This document shows positions 1 to 5,582 of a stretch of 5,982 nucleotides of DNA, in pieces (position 1 is the stretch's first letter; each line of letters begins with the position of its first letter). The stretch comes from Clostridiaceae bacterium. GTDB taxonomy: Bacteria > Bacillota > Clostridia > Saccharofermentanales > Fastidiosipilaceae. A model generated the notes under the pieces. That model saw only the letters and a list, made by a program, of their open reading frames with translations, was not told where the DNA came from and did no database searches. Position numbers and translations under genes: made by a program. The DNA is taken from positions 1 to 5,982 of the forward strand of contig JAAYZH010000119.1 in the NCBI GenBank assembly GCA_012514965.1. The letters are read 5' to 3'.

Positions 1-70
1 AACTAAATTGAGTTTAGCACGAAGGAGCCCTGCGGCCAGGTGCAATGCTCACTCGCGTTTCAGATAATTC
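1..70. other. Downstream flank of the exporter gene, no clear terminator
   Basis: These 70 bases follow the exporter stop codon in the direction of transcription (minus strand). No start codon with a ribosome binding site is visible on the minus strand, so a following gene, if there is one, begins beyond the left edge. Two small hairpins can be drawn: CCTG/CAGG around a CGGC loop (29-40) and CTAAA/TTTAG around a 5-base loop (3-17). Neither is followed by a clear U-run inside the window, so a terminator cannot be called. The AT-rich hairpin at the very edge could be part of one. Confidence 0.3.
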
Positions 71-1927
71 TCACAAAGATGCAGGCTGAGCACGTTCGGC
101 CTCTGTCAGCGCCCGCCGAAACTGCGTTTCATACAGTTCCGTGTACAGGCCGCCGGCCCCGACCAGCTGGCTGTGCACACCTCGCTCGACAATTTCGCCA
201 TTTGCGAGGACGAGGATCTCGTCTGCCGCCAGCACAGTCGAAAGTCTGTGCGCGATGATAATACTGGTGCGCGAGGCGATTAGGGGCGTAATAGCTTCCT
301 GGATGAGATTCTCCGAAATCGAATCCAATGAAGAGGTCGCCTCATCGAAGATCAGAACCGCTGGGTCTTTCAAGAGTACACGCGCAATCGAGAGTCGCTG
401 CTTCTCGCCGCCCGAGAGCTTGAGGCCGCGGTTGCCGACCATAGCGTCGTAACCGTCGGGCTGCCGGCTGATGAAATCGTGGATGTGAGCCTTTTGGCAG
501 GCCTCGATCAGCTCTGCCTCGGTCGCGTCAGGTTTCGCATACAAGAGGTTGTCGCGGATCGTGCTATTGAAGAGGTAAGCATCCTGCGTTACTACGCCGA
601 CGTTGCTGCGCAGATAGGTAGTATCTAGGCTTCGCACATCTATGCCGTCGAAGAGAACTCGCCCCCCGGTGACGTCATAAAGCCTCGGAATCAAATTAAT
701 AATCGTGCTTTTGCCCGCCCCGGAAGGACCGACAATCGCGATACTTTTGCCGGCTGCTAGCGTGAAGCTGACGTTTTTGAGGATAGGCTGCTCGGGATCG
801 TAAGCAAAACTCACGTTGTCCAGCGTGATTCCACCATCGGTCCGCTGCGGCGTGATCGCGTCCGGAGCATTTCGGATCTCCACCGGCAGATCGAAGTACT
901 CAAAAATCCTCGTGAACAAGGCCATGGAACGGATCCAGTCCACCTGAATATTCAGGAGCGAGTTGATGGGGAAATACATTTTGCCCAACAGCGCCACCAG
1001 CACCGTGATATCACCCACAGTAAGGCTCGAATCGTAGCGCATGATCAGGACTCCGCCCAGCAAGTAAATCAGCATCGGACCGATGCTCGCAAATGTACTG
1101 ATCGCCACGCGAAACCAGCGGCCGGCCATACTCTCGCGGATATTGAGGTCGATCATGCTGCGGTTCGCCTTCTCATAGCGCCTGTACTCGTAGTCTTCTT
1201 TGGTAAAGAGTTTGACCAGCATTTGGCCGCTCACCGACAGCGTTTCATTGAGTATTCCATTAATATCGTCATTTAGCGCCTGCGACTCACGCGTAAGAGT
1301 CCAGCGCGTTTTGCCCACCTTCTTCGTGGGCAACACAAACAAGGGCACGACAATCAGCCCGACGGTGGCCAAAATCCAGCTCTTGCGATACATCGCCAGC
1401 AGAGCCACGACGAGCGTAATGGAGTTCGTCAGTATACTGGCAAGTGTGCCCGTAATCACCTGCTGAACGCCTGCGATATCACTCGTCATCCGCGTGATAA
1501 TATCCCCTTGCTTGTTCGTTGTAAAAAAACGATGTGACATAGCTTGCAAGTGCTGAAACATACTGTTGCGCATGTCAAACGTAATGTGCTGCGCGATCCA
1601 GGAATTCAGATAGCTCTCCAAGACGCCGATCAGGTTGCCGCCCAGCATTACCGCGAGCGAAAGCCCGATCAGGCTGATCAGAGCCTTGAGATCCCTGCCG
1701 ATCAGTCCCTCGTCAATGATGCGACCGGTCAGGATAAATGGCAGAAGATTGAGGACAGCCGAGAACCCGATCGCAGCCAGCACAAGCAACATCTGTTTCC
1801 AGTATGGGAGCAGATAGCCGCCGATCCGTCGCAGCAGTTCGAGCGTCACCTTCGGGCGGTTCGCCTTCTCTTCTTCGGTCAAGAAGCCGCGTGCTCCGCG
1901 GCCCGAGCCGCCACCCTTCATTTCCAT
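71..1927 (-). CDS. ABC exporter, half-size (TMD-NBD), multidrug/lipid type
   Basis: A 618-residue type IV (ABCB-like) exporter half-transporter that should dimerise in the cytoplasmic membrane and use ATP to extrude a hydrophobic compound or drug. Six hydrophobic segments lie at about residues 44-66, 82-105, 160-180, 183-199, 272-296 and 304-324. The nucleotide-binding domain follows: A-loop Tyr377, Walker A GPSGAGKST 400-408, Q-loop Gln448, signature LSGGE 504-508, Walker B VLIFDEA 524-530 with catalytic Glu529, D-loop SSLD 532-535 and H-loop His560. All ATPase motifs are canonical, which fits a homodimer better than one half of a heterodimer with a degenerate site. The start at 1927 is preferred over an ATG 75 bases upstream because GGGGGAG (1935-1941) sits 7 bases before it; the longer version would run far into marR. 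A second ATG at 1921 is also possible. The 10-base overlap with marR implies co-transcription and translational coupling. Substrate unknown. Confidence 0.95.
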   Translation of the reverse strand: MEMKGGGSGRGARGFLTEEEKANRPKVTLELLRRIGGYLLPYWKQMLLVLAAIGFSAVLNLLPFILTGRIIDEGLIGRDLKALISLIGLSLAVMLGGNLIGVLESYLNSWIAQHITFDMRNSMFQHLQAMSHRFFTTNKQGDIITRMTSDIAGVQQVITGTLASILTNSITLVVALLAMYRKSWILATVGLIVVPLFVLPTKKVGKTRWTLTRESQALNDDINGILNETLSVSGQMLVKLFTKEDYEYRRYEKANRSMIDLNIRESMAGRWFRVAISTFASIGPMLIYLLGGVLIMRYDSSLTVGDITVLVALLGKMYFPINSLLNIQVDWIRSMALFTRIFEYFDLPVEIRNAPDAITPQRTDGGITLDNVSFAYDPEQPILKNVSFTLAAGKSIAIVGPSGAGKSTIINLIPRLYDVTGGRVLFDGIDVRSLDTTYLRSNVGVVTQDAYLFNSTIRDNLLYAKPDATEAELIEACQKAHIHDFISRQPDGYDAMVGNRGLKLSGGEKQRLSIARVLLKDPAVLIFDEATSSLDSISENLIQEAITPLIASRTSIIIAHRLSTVLAADEILVLANGEIVERGVHSQLVGAGGLYTELYETQFRRALTEAERAQPASL

Positions 1928-2385
1928 GAGTCTTCTCCCCCGTTCTGTTGGACAGATCCCGACAGCTGTTCCAGGCCCGCCGCCAGCTTTTCGGCCAGAC
2001 ACGTGAGCTGACTGCGTTCTTCTTCGCTCAAAATCGCCGCAGCTGTGGCCAAAAAAACGCCTCGTTCTGCGCGAACACTTTCAAGCAAATCCTTGCCTCC
2101 GGGGAGCAGCTCCACCTGGAAGGAACGCCTGTCTTCGCGATTGCGCATCCTCCTGATGAGTCCCTCCTGCTCCAACGCAGCCAGCTTCTCGTTTAGTGAA
2201 GCCGGTCGAACATCCAGCGTCTTTGCCAGCTCACGGGTGGTGATTCCGGGGGATTTCTCCAATATTCGGAGTATGCGGAAGGCCGCGCGGCCGTGGTGAG
2301 GCTGCGTACCTGACCGGCGCCGCAGCTGTCGCATAACACGGTCCAGTGCCGCGAAAAGGTTATCATGGTTATCTTTACTGGTCAT
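1918..2385 (-). CDS. MarR-family transcriptional repressor
   Basis: A 155-residue winged-helix regulator of the MarR family, a typical length. Such proteins bind palindromic DNA as dimers and release it on binding small, often toxic or phenolic, ligands. The sequence shows an N-terminal dimerisation helix (about 8-24), a helix-turn-helix with ITTRELAKTLDV (48-59) and the recognition helix beginning RPASLNEKLAALEQEGL (60-76), the wing RRMRNREDRRSFQVELL (78-94) with the DRR turn usual in MarR proteins, and C-terminal dimerisation helices (about 96-142). The start at 2385 has AAGGAG 8 bases upstream. It is the first gene of an operon with the exporter it overlaps. Two perfect palindromes in its own promoter region (2532-2545, 2566-2579) are the obvious candidate operators, so autorepression together with repression of the exporter is inferred. 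The ligand cannot be read from sequence. Confidence 0.93.
   Translation of the reverse strand: MTSKDNHDNLFAALDRVMRQLRRRSGTQPHHGRAAFRILRILEKSPGITTRELAKTLDVRPASLNEKLAALEQEGLIRRMRNREDRRSFQVELLPGGKDLLESVRAERGVFLATAAAILSEEERSQLTCLAEKLAAGLEQLSGSVQQNGGEDSWK
1935..1941 (-). promoter_or_regulatory. Ribosome binding site deciding the exporter start
   Basis: On the minus strand GGGGGAG lies inside the last codons of marR, 7 bases before the ATG at 1927. For the in-frame ATG two codons later (1921) the distance would be 13 bases. This favours the 1927 start and makes the exporter's initiation signal part of the marR coding sequence. Confidence 0.6.
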
Positions 2386-2393
2386 CGTTTACG

Positions 2394-2399
2394 CTCCTT
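2394..2399 (-). promoter_or_regulatory. Ribosome binding site of marR
   Basis: Minus-strand AAGGAG ends 8 bases before the ATG at 2385, near-optimal spacing, and fixes the marR start. It lies 7 bases downstream of the leader arm at 2407-2414, so pairing of that arm could affect access to it. Confidence 0.7.
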
Positions 2400-2406
2400 A
2401 TTCTTC

Positions 2407-2498
2407 CTGACCGGGCTGATTGGGCCTCACTCCGATCCTATTTTGCGCATGCCGATTGGAATTTTCCGGGGAGGTACGTCTTCTGCCTCACCGGTCAG
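2407..2498 (-). repeat. Inverted repeat in the marR leader
   Basis: The 8-base sequence CCGGTCAG at 2491-2498 is perfectly complementary to CTGACCGG at 2407-2414. In the transcript (minus strand) the first arm comes just after the start of a possible upstream ORF, and the second lies 7 bases before the marR ribosome binding site. Pairing would close a loop of about 76 bases. This is seen directly in the sequence; any regulatory role is inference, and a chance 8-base match over this distance is possible. Confidence 0.35.
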
Positions 2499-2504
2499 TT
2501 GCAT
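2427..2504 (-). CDS. Possible 25-codon leader peptide upstream of marR
   Basis: Within the predicted untranslated leader of the marR-exporter transcript, an ATG at 2504 opens a 25-codon frame ending in TGA at 2427, 41 bases before the marR start. A purine-rich stretch, AGAAGAG, lies 7 bases before the ATG, a weak match to a ribosome binding site. The peptide contains a Val-Pro-Pro-Arg-Lys stretch; consecutive prolines are known to slow ribosomes. Leader peptides occur upstream of several antibiotic-inducible resistance genes in Gram-positive bacteria, so attenuation is conceivable. An ORF of this size is expected by chance, and conservation is unknown, so this is only a candidate. Confidence 0.25.
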   Translation of the reverse strand: MQLTGEAEDVPPRKIPIGMRKIGSE

Positions 2505-2526
2505 CGGTTTGCTCTTCTGTATTACT

Positions 2527-2554
2527 TTTATGACAGGTACCTGTCTTTTGTCTT
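2527..2554 (-). promoter_or_regulatory. P2: degenerate tandem copy of promoter P1
   Basis: 34 bases downstream of P1 the same architecture recurs on the minus strand: AAGACA (2549-2554), a 16-base spacer, then CATAAA (2527-2532). Aligned over 28 bases, P1 and P2 agree at 22 positions; two of the six differences weaken the -35 box and one weakens the -10 box. P2 may be a weak second promoter or a decayed copy that now serves mainly as an extra operator. Confidence 0.45.
2532..2545. promoter_or_regulatory. Operator 2: perfect palindrome downstream of P1
   Basis: GACAGGTACCTGTC is a perfect 14-base palindrome with the same ACAGGTACCTGT core as operator 1. It lies at about +9 to +22 relative to the predicted P1 start, where a bound repressor would act as a roadblock, and it fills the spacer of P2. 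Its centre is 34 bases from that of operator 1. Confidence 0.72.
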
Positions 2555-2560
2555 TCTTAG

Positions 2561-2588
2561 TTTATAACAGGTACCTGTTGTTCGTCAA
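2561..2588 (-). promoter_or_regulatory. Promoter P1 of the marR-exporter operon
   Basis: On the minus strand a -35 box TTGACG (2583-2588) and a -10 box TATAAA (2561-2566) are separated by 16 bases, each differing from the sigma-A consensus by one base. Transcription would start near 2554, giving a leader of about 170 bases before marR. The spacer is almost entirely filled by the palindrome at 2566-2579, so a bound repressor would directly block RNA polymerase. Confidence 0.75.
2566..2579. promoter_or_regulatory. Operator 1: perfect palindrome in the P1 spacer
   Basis: AACAGGTACCTGTT is a perfect 14-base palindrome, a size typical of MarR-family operators. It lies between the -35 and -10 boxes of P1, touching the last base of the -10 box. 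The 12-base core ACAGGTACCTGT recurs at 2533-2544. Binding by the MarR protein encoded immediately downstream is inferred from position, symmetry and repetition. Confidence 0.75.
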
Positions 2589-2624
2589 CATTTCTTGCTG
2601 CCAACCTCCGCGGCCGGTCCTCCG

Positions 2625-2642
2625 CTGTTCTCTCCGGAACAG
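2625..2642. repeat. Small inverted repeat GTTC-N6-GAAC upstream of P1
   Basis: CTGTTC (2625-2630) and GAACAG (2637-2642) form a perfect 6-base inverted repeat around a 6-base loop, directly after the U-run of the oxidoreductase terminator and about 37 bases upstream of the P1 -35 box. It could be a second RNA hairpin behind the terminator or a protein-binding site. Next to it, CCTCCGC occurs twice, 14 bases apart (2605-2611, 2619-2625). Confidence 0.35.
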
Positions 2643-2643
2643 T

Positions 2644-2675
2644 AAAAGCCGGGAGCATGCTGCCATGCCCCCGGC
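2644..2675 (-). terminator. Rho-independent terminator after the oxidoreductase gene
   Basis: On the minus strand a 12-base stem (2664-2675 pairing with 2648-2659), all Watson-Crick apart from one G-U pair, encloses the loop GCAG (2660-2663) and is followed at once by TTTT (2644-2647). It starts 30 bases after the stop codon of the oxidoreductase gene. It insulates the dehydrogenase/oxidoreductase unit from the marR promoter. Confidence 0.88.
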
Positions 2676-2705
2676 CCTGATTCATGCTGTGAAAATGGAA
2701 CTGAC

Positions 2706-3893
2706 TCAGGCTCTGGTCGCGAATTTGCCCTCTTCCTCAATCCGCTTGTTGAGTTCAGCCAGATAGAGCTCTTCGTCGACAGGCAGCTCGACTTCCTTAT
2801 CCAGCCAGCTGGACAGGTAGCAGGCATTGGCGAGATTGACGCCGTTGATGCCGTCGCTGCCGGCGGCCAGCAATGGCGAACCGGTCAAGACATGAGACGC
2901 GAAGTTCTCCAGTACGGTGGCATGCTGCACACCCCAGCCGTCTGCATTCTCGATAACTTCCGTCGTGAAGAGGCTGTTGCCGGAAGTGTTGCTGCGAGTC
3001 AAACGGGCAACATCCATCATGCTCATCGTGGAATTCAGTTCCTTCTCGCTCTTGATGAAGCGATAGACCGTTGCGGTCTGGCTGCCTTCGACGACGATTT
3101 TGCCTGCGTCGAGGTCGATTTCGAGACGATCGGTGCCGACCGCGTCATGAGTGCAGGTGATAAAGCTGCCGGTAGAACCGTTAGGATATTCAGTGACGAT
3201 TGTAACGTCATTGTCGACAATGATGTCACGCTCGAAGCCGTACTTGATCTTGGCGTAGACACGGTTCGGGATGCCGCAGATCCATTGCCAGAGGTCAAGC
3301 TGATGGGGGGCCTGATTCACGAGTACGCCGCCGCCTTCGCCGCCCCAGGTCGCACGCCACTCACTCTGCTTGTAGTAGGAGTCCGGACGCCACCAGCTGT
3401 TGATGATCCAGCTGGAGCGGCGGATCTCACCGAGCTCGCCGGATGCGACCAGCGCGCGGATCTGCTGGTAGAGCTTATTGGTACGCTGATTAAACATAAT
3501 GCCATAGGGCACATCAGGATGGGCTGCCGCGGTCTCATTCATGAGACGGACAGACTTCGCGTCGACTCCGGCCGGCTTCTCAACCATTACAGGGACGCCA
3601 TGTTCCAGACAGAAGATTGCGATCTCGGGATGCAGATAATGCGGCACAGTGGTGACGATTGCATCGACATCCTCTGACAAGACCATGTCTTTCCAGTCTT
3701 TGTAGAAGGGAGTATTGGGGAATTGTTCCTTGCACTTCGCCTCGACAGCCGGATCGATGTCGCAGAGAGCACCGAGCGAGCTGAATTCAACCGAAGGAGC
3801 CGGCATGCCGAAGAAGCTGCCTCCTGTCAGAATGTTGGCATACGCAGAACCTTGCGCACCAACGCCGATGAGACCATAACGCAGTTTTTCCAT
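2706..3893 (-). CDS. Gfo/Idh/MocA-family NAD(P)-dependent oxidoreductase
   Basis: A 395-residue cytoplasmic dehydrogenase of the glucose-fructose oxidoreductase / inositol dehydrogenase family, which oxidises or reduces sugars and polyols with a nicotinamide cofactor. The N-terminal Rossmann fold has the loop GLIGVGAQGS (7-16). The family's EKP motif is at 105-107 with Lys106, and the stretch GGGVLVNQAPHQLDLWQW (187-204) carries the conserved His197 of the substrate-binding domain. The C-terminal alpha/beta domain runs from about 130 to 370. Length is normal and no signal peptide is present. The start at 3893 has AAAGGA 8 bases upstream. It lies 127 bases downstream of an aldehyde dehydrogenase gene in the same orientation with no strong terminator between them, and is followed by one, so the two are probably one transcript. 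The substrate is not predictable; inositol-like or sugar substrates are family knowledge only. Confidence 0.9.
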   Translation of the reverse strand: MEKLRYGLIGVGAQGSAYANILTGGSFFGMPAPSVEFSSLGALCDIDPAVEAKCKEQFPNTPFYKDWKDMVLSEDVDAIVTTVPHYLHPEIAIFCLEHGVPVMVEKPAGVDAKSVRLMNETAAAHPDVPYGIMFNQRTNKLYQQIRALVASGELGEIRRSSWIINSWWRPDSYYKQSEWRATWGGEGGGVLVNQAPHQLDLWQWICGIPNRVYAKIKYGFERDIIVDNDVTIVTEYPNGSTGSFITCTHDAVGTDRLEIDLDAGKIVVEGSQTATVYRFIKSEKELNSTMSMMDVARLTRSNTSGNSLFTTEVIENADGWGVQHATVLENFASHVLTGSPLLAAGSDGINGVNLANACYLSSWLDKEVELPVDEELYLAELNKRIEEEGKFATRA

Positions 3894-4020
3894 AAAATGA
3901 TTCCTTTCTTTTTGTGAAAATAAATAGTTGCAGTAACGAATTGTCTAAAACCATGCTATCATATTTGATCAATTTTAGGCTACATATTAAAAGTTGTACT
4001 GAAATTTTTGCCCCCAATAC
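3894..4020. other. AT-rich gap between dehydrogenase and oxidoreductase genes
   Basis: These 127 bases separate two same-strand genes. No GC-rich hairpin with a U-run is seen on the minus strand, so read-through is likely. A weak internal promoter is possible: TTAGAC, 16 bases, TATTTA on the minus strand, ending near 3919. The palindrome TTGATCAA lies at 3965-3972. The ribosome binding site AAAGGA (3902-3907) of the oxidoreductase closes the gap. None of the promoter assignments is strong. Confidence 0.35.
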
Positions 4021-5475
4021 CTAGATTGGATACTGTCGCTGCTCTGTCTGATCAGAAATCCACTTGTACGTCGTAACTTCATCGAAAGTGATGTCGCGGC
4101 CAAATCGTCCGATCCCGGAAGTTTTCTCGCCTCCGAAAGCAATCCCCGGCTCGTCGTTGACGCTCTGGTCGTTGATGTGTACCATACCGGTTTTCCAGCC
4201 CTGCGCGAAACGGAAAGCCCGTTCTTTACTCGCACTATGCACAGCTCCGCTCAGACCAGCCTCCGTATCATTCGCAATGCGCAGCGCATCCGCCTCATCC
4301 TCGGCTATGATCAGGTTCGCTACGGGACCGAACATTTCCTGCTGCGCTGTCCAGGTTTGGTTCGTGGCCTTGATAACATAGGGATAGACCAAGGTACCTT
4401 CACGACGACCCTCAAGCAGAATCTCAGCGCCTTCGGCCTCGGCTTTGGCCACCCATTCGACGACTCGCTTCGCCTCCCCTTCATTGATCAACGGCCCGAC
4501 CAGTGTGCTTGGAACGGCAGGATTTCCGACCGCCAGAGTCTTGGTCAGCTTGACAAACTTCGCAGCAAATTCGTCAAAAATTGTGCGGTCGACAATAATG
4601 CGATTGGCAGACATACAGATCTGACCGCTGTGGAGGAAACGCCCAAAAACAGCCGCCCGAACCGCGTAGTCGACGTCAGCGTCATCCAGAACCACCACAG
4701 CATTGTTACCGCCCAGTTCGAGCATGGTCTTCTTGACTTCGCGACCGGCAACTTCTCCGATACGACGTCCGACTGCTGTAGATCCTGTGAAAGAAATGAC
4801 ATCCGGGATCGGGTGAGCATAGAAAGCATCGCCAATTTCGGAGGTCTTGGGCACAATTACAGAGAAGAGACCAGCGGGTACACCTGCTTCTTCGAAAATC
4901 CGGGCAATCAGGGTGCCGCCGGTGATCGGAGTACTGGAAGAAGGTTTCAAAACAACGCCGTTGCCGGCAGCCAGGGCTGGAGCGACGGTACGCATGGCAA
5001 GGAACATGGGGAAGTTGAATGGACCGATTACGCCTACCACTCCTACGGGTTTGCGAATTGTGTAATTCGTCTTATTCGGCAGCAGTGAAGGGCTGACCGT
5101 GGTCTCCAGCAAGAATGGATAACCGGCTGCGCGGGCAGTCACGCCAATGCAGGAATCCAGTTCGATGTGTGCTTTAAGCACCGTGGAACCTGCTTCATGA
5201 ACCAGCCAGTCGATTATCTCGTCATAACGGGTCTGCATGATCTGGACAGCCTTGTTCATGATCGCGTTGAACTGGTAAGGATTCGTCCCTGCCCACTCTA
5301 GCTGCGCCGCAGCAGCGCTCTCATAGGCTTCATCGAGATCAGCCAGGCTGGCTGCCTGAAACACCGCCAGCTCACTGCCGTCGTAGGGATTCGTGTCAAC
5401 GATCTGCGCACTTCCCGCGCCCGGCCGCCATTCTCCGCTGATGTAGTTGAGATGTAAATCACGATATGCATCCAT
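4021..5475 (-). CDS. NAD(P)+-dependent aldehyde dehydrogenase, benzaldehyde/vanillin dehydrogenase-like
   Basis: A 484-residue aldehyde dehydrogenase that oxidises an aldehyde to its acid with NAD(P)+. All hallmarks are intact: oxyanion Asn154 in GPFNFP (151-156), cofactor-binding Lys177 in KPSSSTP, FTGSTAVGR (229-237) at the Rossmann turn, general-base Glu253 in ELGGNN (253-258), nucleophile Cys287 in SGQICMSANR (283-292), and Glu380 in EMFGPV (380-385). The wording around the catalytic Cys and the overall length resemble the benzaldehyde/vanillin dehydrogenase-like branch (for example Bacillus subtilis YfmT), from recall rather than comparison; aliphatic substrates remain possible. It lacks features of the CoA-acylating type. 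The start at 5475 has GGAG 5 bases upstream. A promoter with a TGCTATAAT extended -10 lies about 70 bases before it. It is the first gene of a probable two-gene unit with the oxidoreductase and diverges from a lipoprotein gene. Confidence 0.93.
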   Translation of the reverse strand: MDAYRDLHLNYISGEWRPGAGSAQIVDTNPYDGSELAVFQAASLADLDEAYESAAAAQLEWAGTNPYQFNAIMNKAVQIMQTRYDEIIDWLVHEAGSTVLKAHIELDSCIGVTARAAGYPFLLETTVSPSLLPNKTNYTIRKPVGVVGVIGPFNFPMFLAMRTVAPALAAGNGVVLKPSSSTPITGGTLIARIFEEAGVPAGLFSVIVPKTSEIGDAFYAHPIPDVISFTGSTAVGRRIGEVAGREVKKTMLELGGNNAVVVLDDADVDYAVRAAVFGRFLHSGQICMSANRIIVDRTIFDEFAAKFVKLTKTLAVGNPAVPSTLVGPLINEGEAKRVVEWVAKAEAEGAEILLEGRREGTLVYPYVIKATNQTWTAQQEMFGPVANLIIAEDEADALRIANDTEAGLSGAVHSASKERAFRFAQGWKTGMVHINDQSVNDEPGIAFGGEKTSGIGRFGRDITFDEVTTYKWISDQTEQRQYPI

Positions 5476-5504
5476 AGTATCTCCGTCCTTTCTCCTATCT
5501 GTCT

Positions 5505-5514
5505 GCTTGCAAGC
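5505..5514. promoter_or_regulatory. Palindrome in the dehydrogenase leader, possible operator
   Basis: GCTTGCAAGC is a perfect 10-base palindrome at roughly +25 to +34 of the predicted dehydrogenase transcript, 29 bases before the start codon. It could be a repressor site or a small RNA hairpin. No second copy is seen in the window, so the assignment is weak. Confidence 0.3.
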
Positions 5515-5545
5515 TAATCATGTGCAAATTCATATGGTAACCTGT

Positions 5546-5554
5546 ATTATAGCA
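5546..5554 (-). promoter_or_regulatory. Extended -10 promoter of the aldehyde dehydrogenase
   Basis: On the minus strand TGCTATAAT gives a perfect -10 hexamer (5546-5551) with the TG extension. The expected -35 position reads GGAATA, a poor match, which is common for extended -10 promoters. Transcription would start near 5539, leaving a leader of about 64 bases. The -10 box is part of an AT-rich inverted repeat, TATTAT-AGC-ATAATA (5545-5559). Confidence 0.6.
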
Positions 5555-5582
5555 TAATATTTATCGCATATTCCTCTGATTA

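Noticed and set aside
1928..2002. N-terminal extension of the exporter to an ATG at 2002
   Set aside because: It would overlap marR by 85 bases, and the added residues resemble nothing in exporters. The ATG at 1927 has a well-placed GGGGGAG.
1544..2011. 155-codon plus-strand frame across the exporter/marR junction
   Set aside because: It is antisense to both genes, has low-complexity charged composition and no initiation signal. The overlap of the two minus-strand genes fully explains the region.
2536..2575. Two GGTACC (KpnI-type) sites, as a sign of cloning or assembly artefact
   Set aside because: Each is the centre of a larger natural palindrome in promoter context, and the flanks differ between copies, so an operator is the better explanation.
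2533..2578. CRISPR-like direct repeats
   Set aside because: There are only two copies of a 12-base palindromic core (18 bases with one mismatch), with a spacing that matches promoter geometry rather than repeat-spacer units.
2365..2766. 133-codon plus-strand frame through the marR promoter region
   Set aside because: It crosses the promoter, both operators and the terminator of the opposite strand, and has no ribosome binding site or domain.
2892..3677. 261-codon open frame on the plus strand inside the oxidoreductase gene
   Set aside because: It is the antisense shadow of a well-supported Gfo/Idh/MocA gene, with no domain and no upstream signals.
4177..5088. 303-codon open frame on the plus strand inside the aldehyde dehydrogenase gene
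   Set aside because: It is fully antisense to a gene with every catalytic motif intact, shows no recognisable domain and has no convincing ribosome binding site. Long antisense frames are common opposite GC-biased coding sequence.
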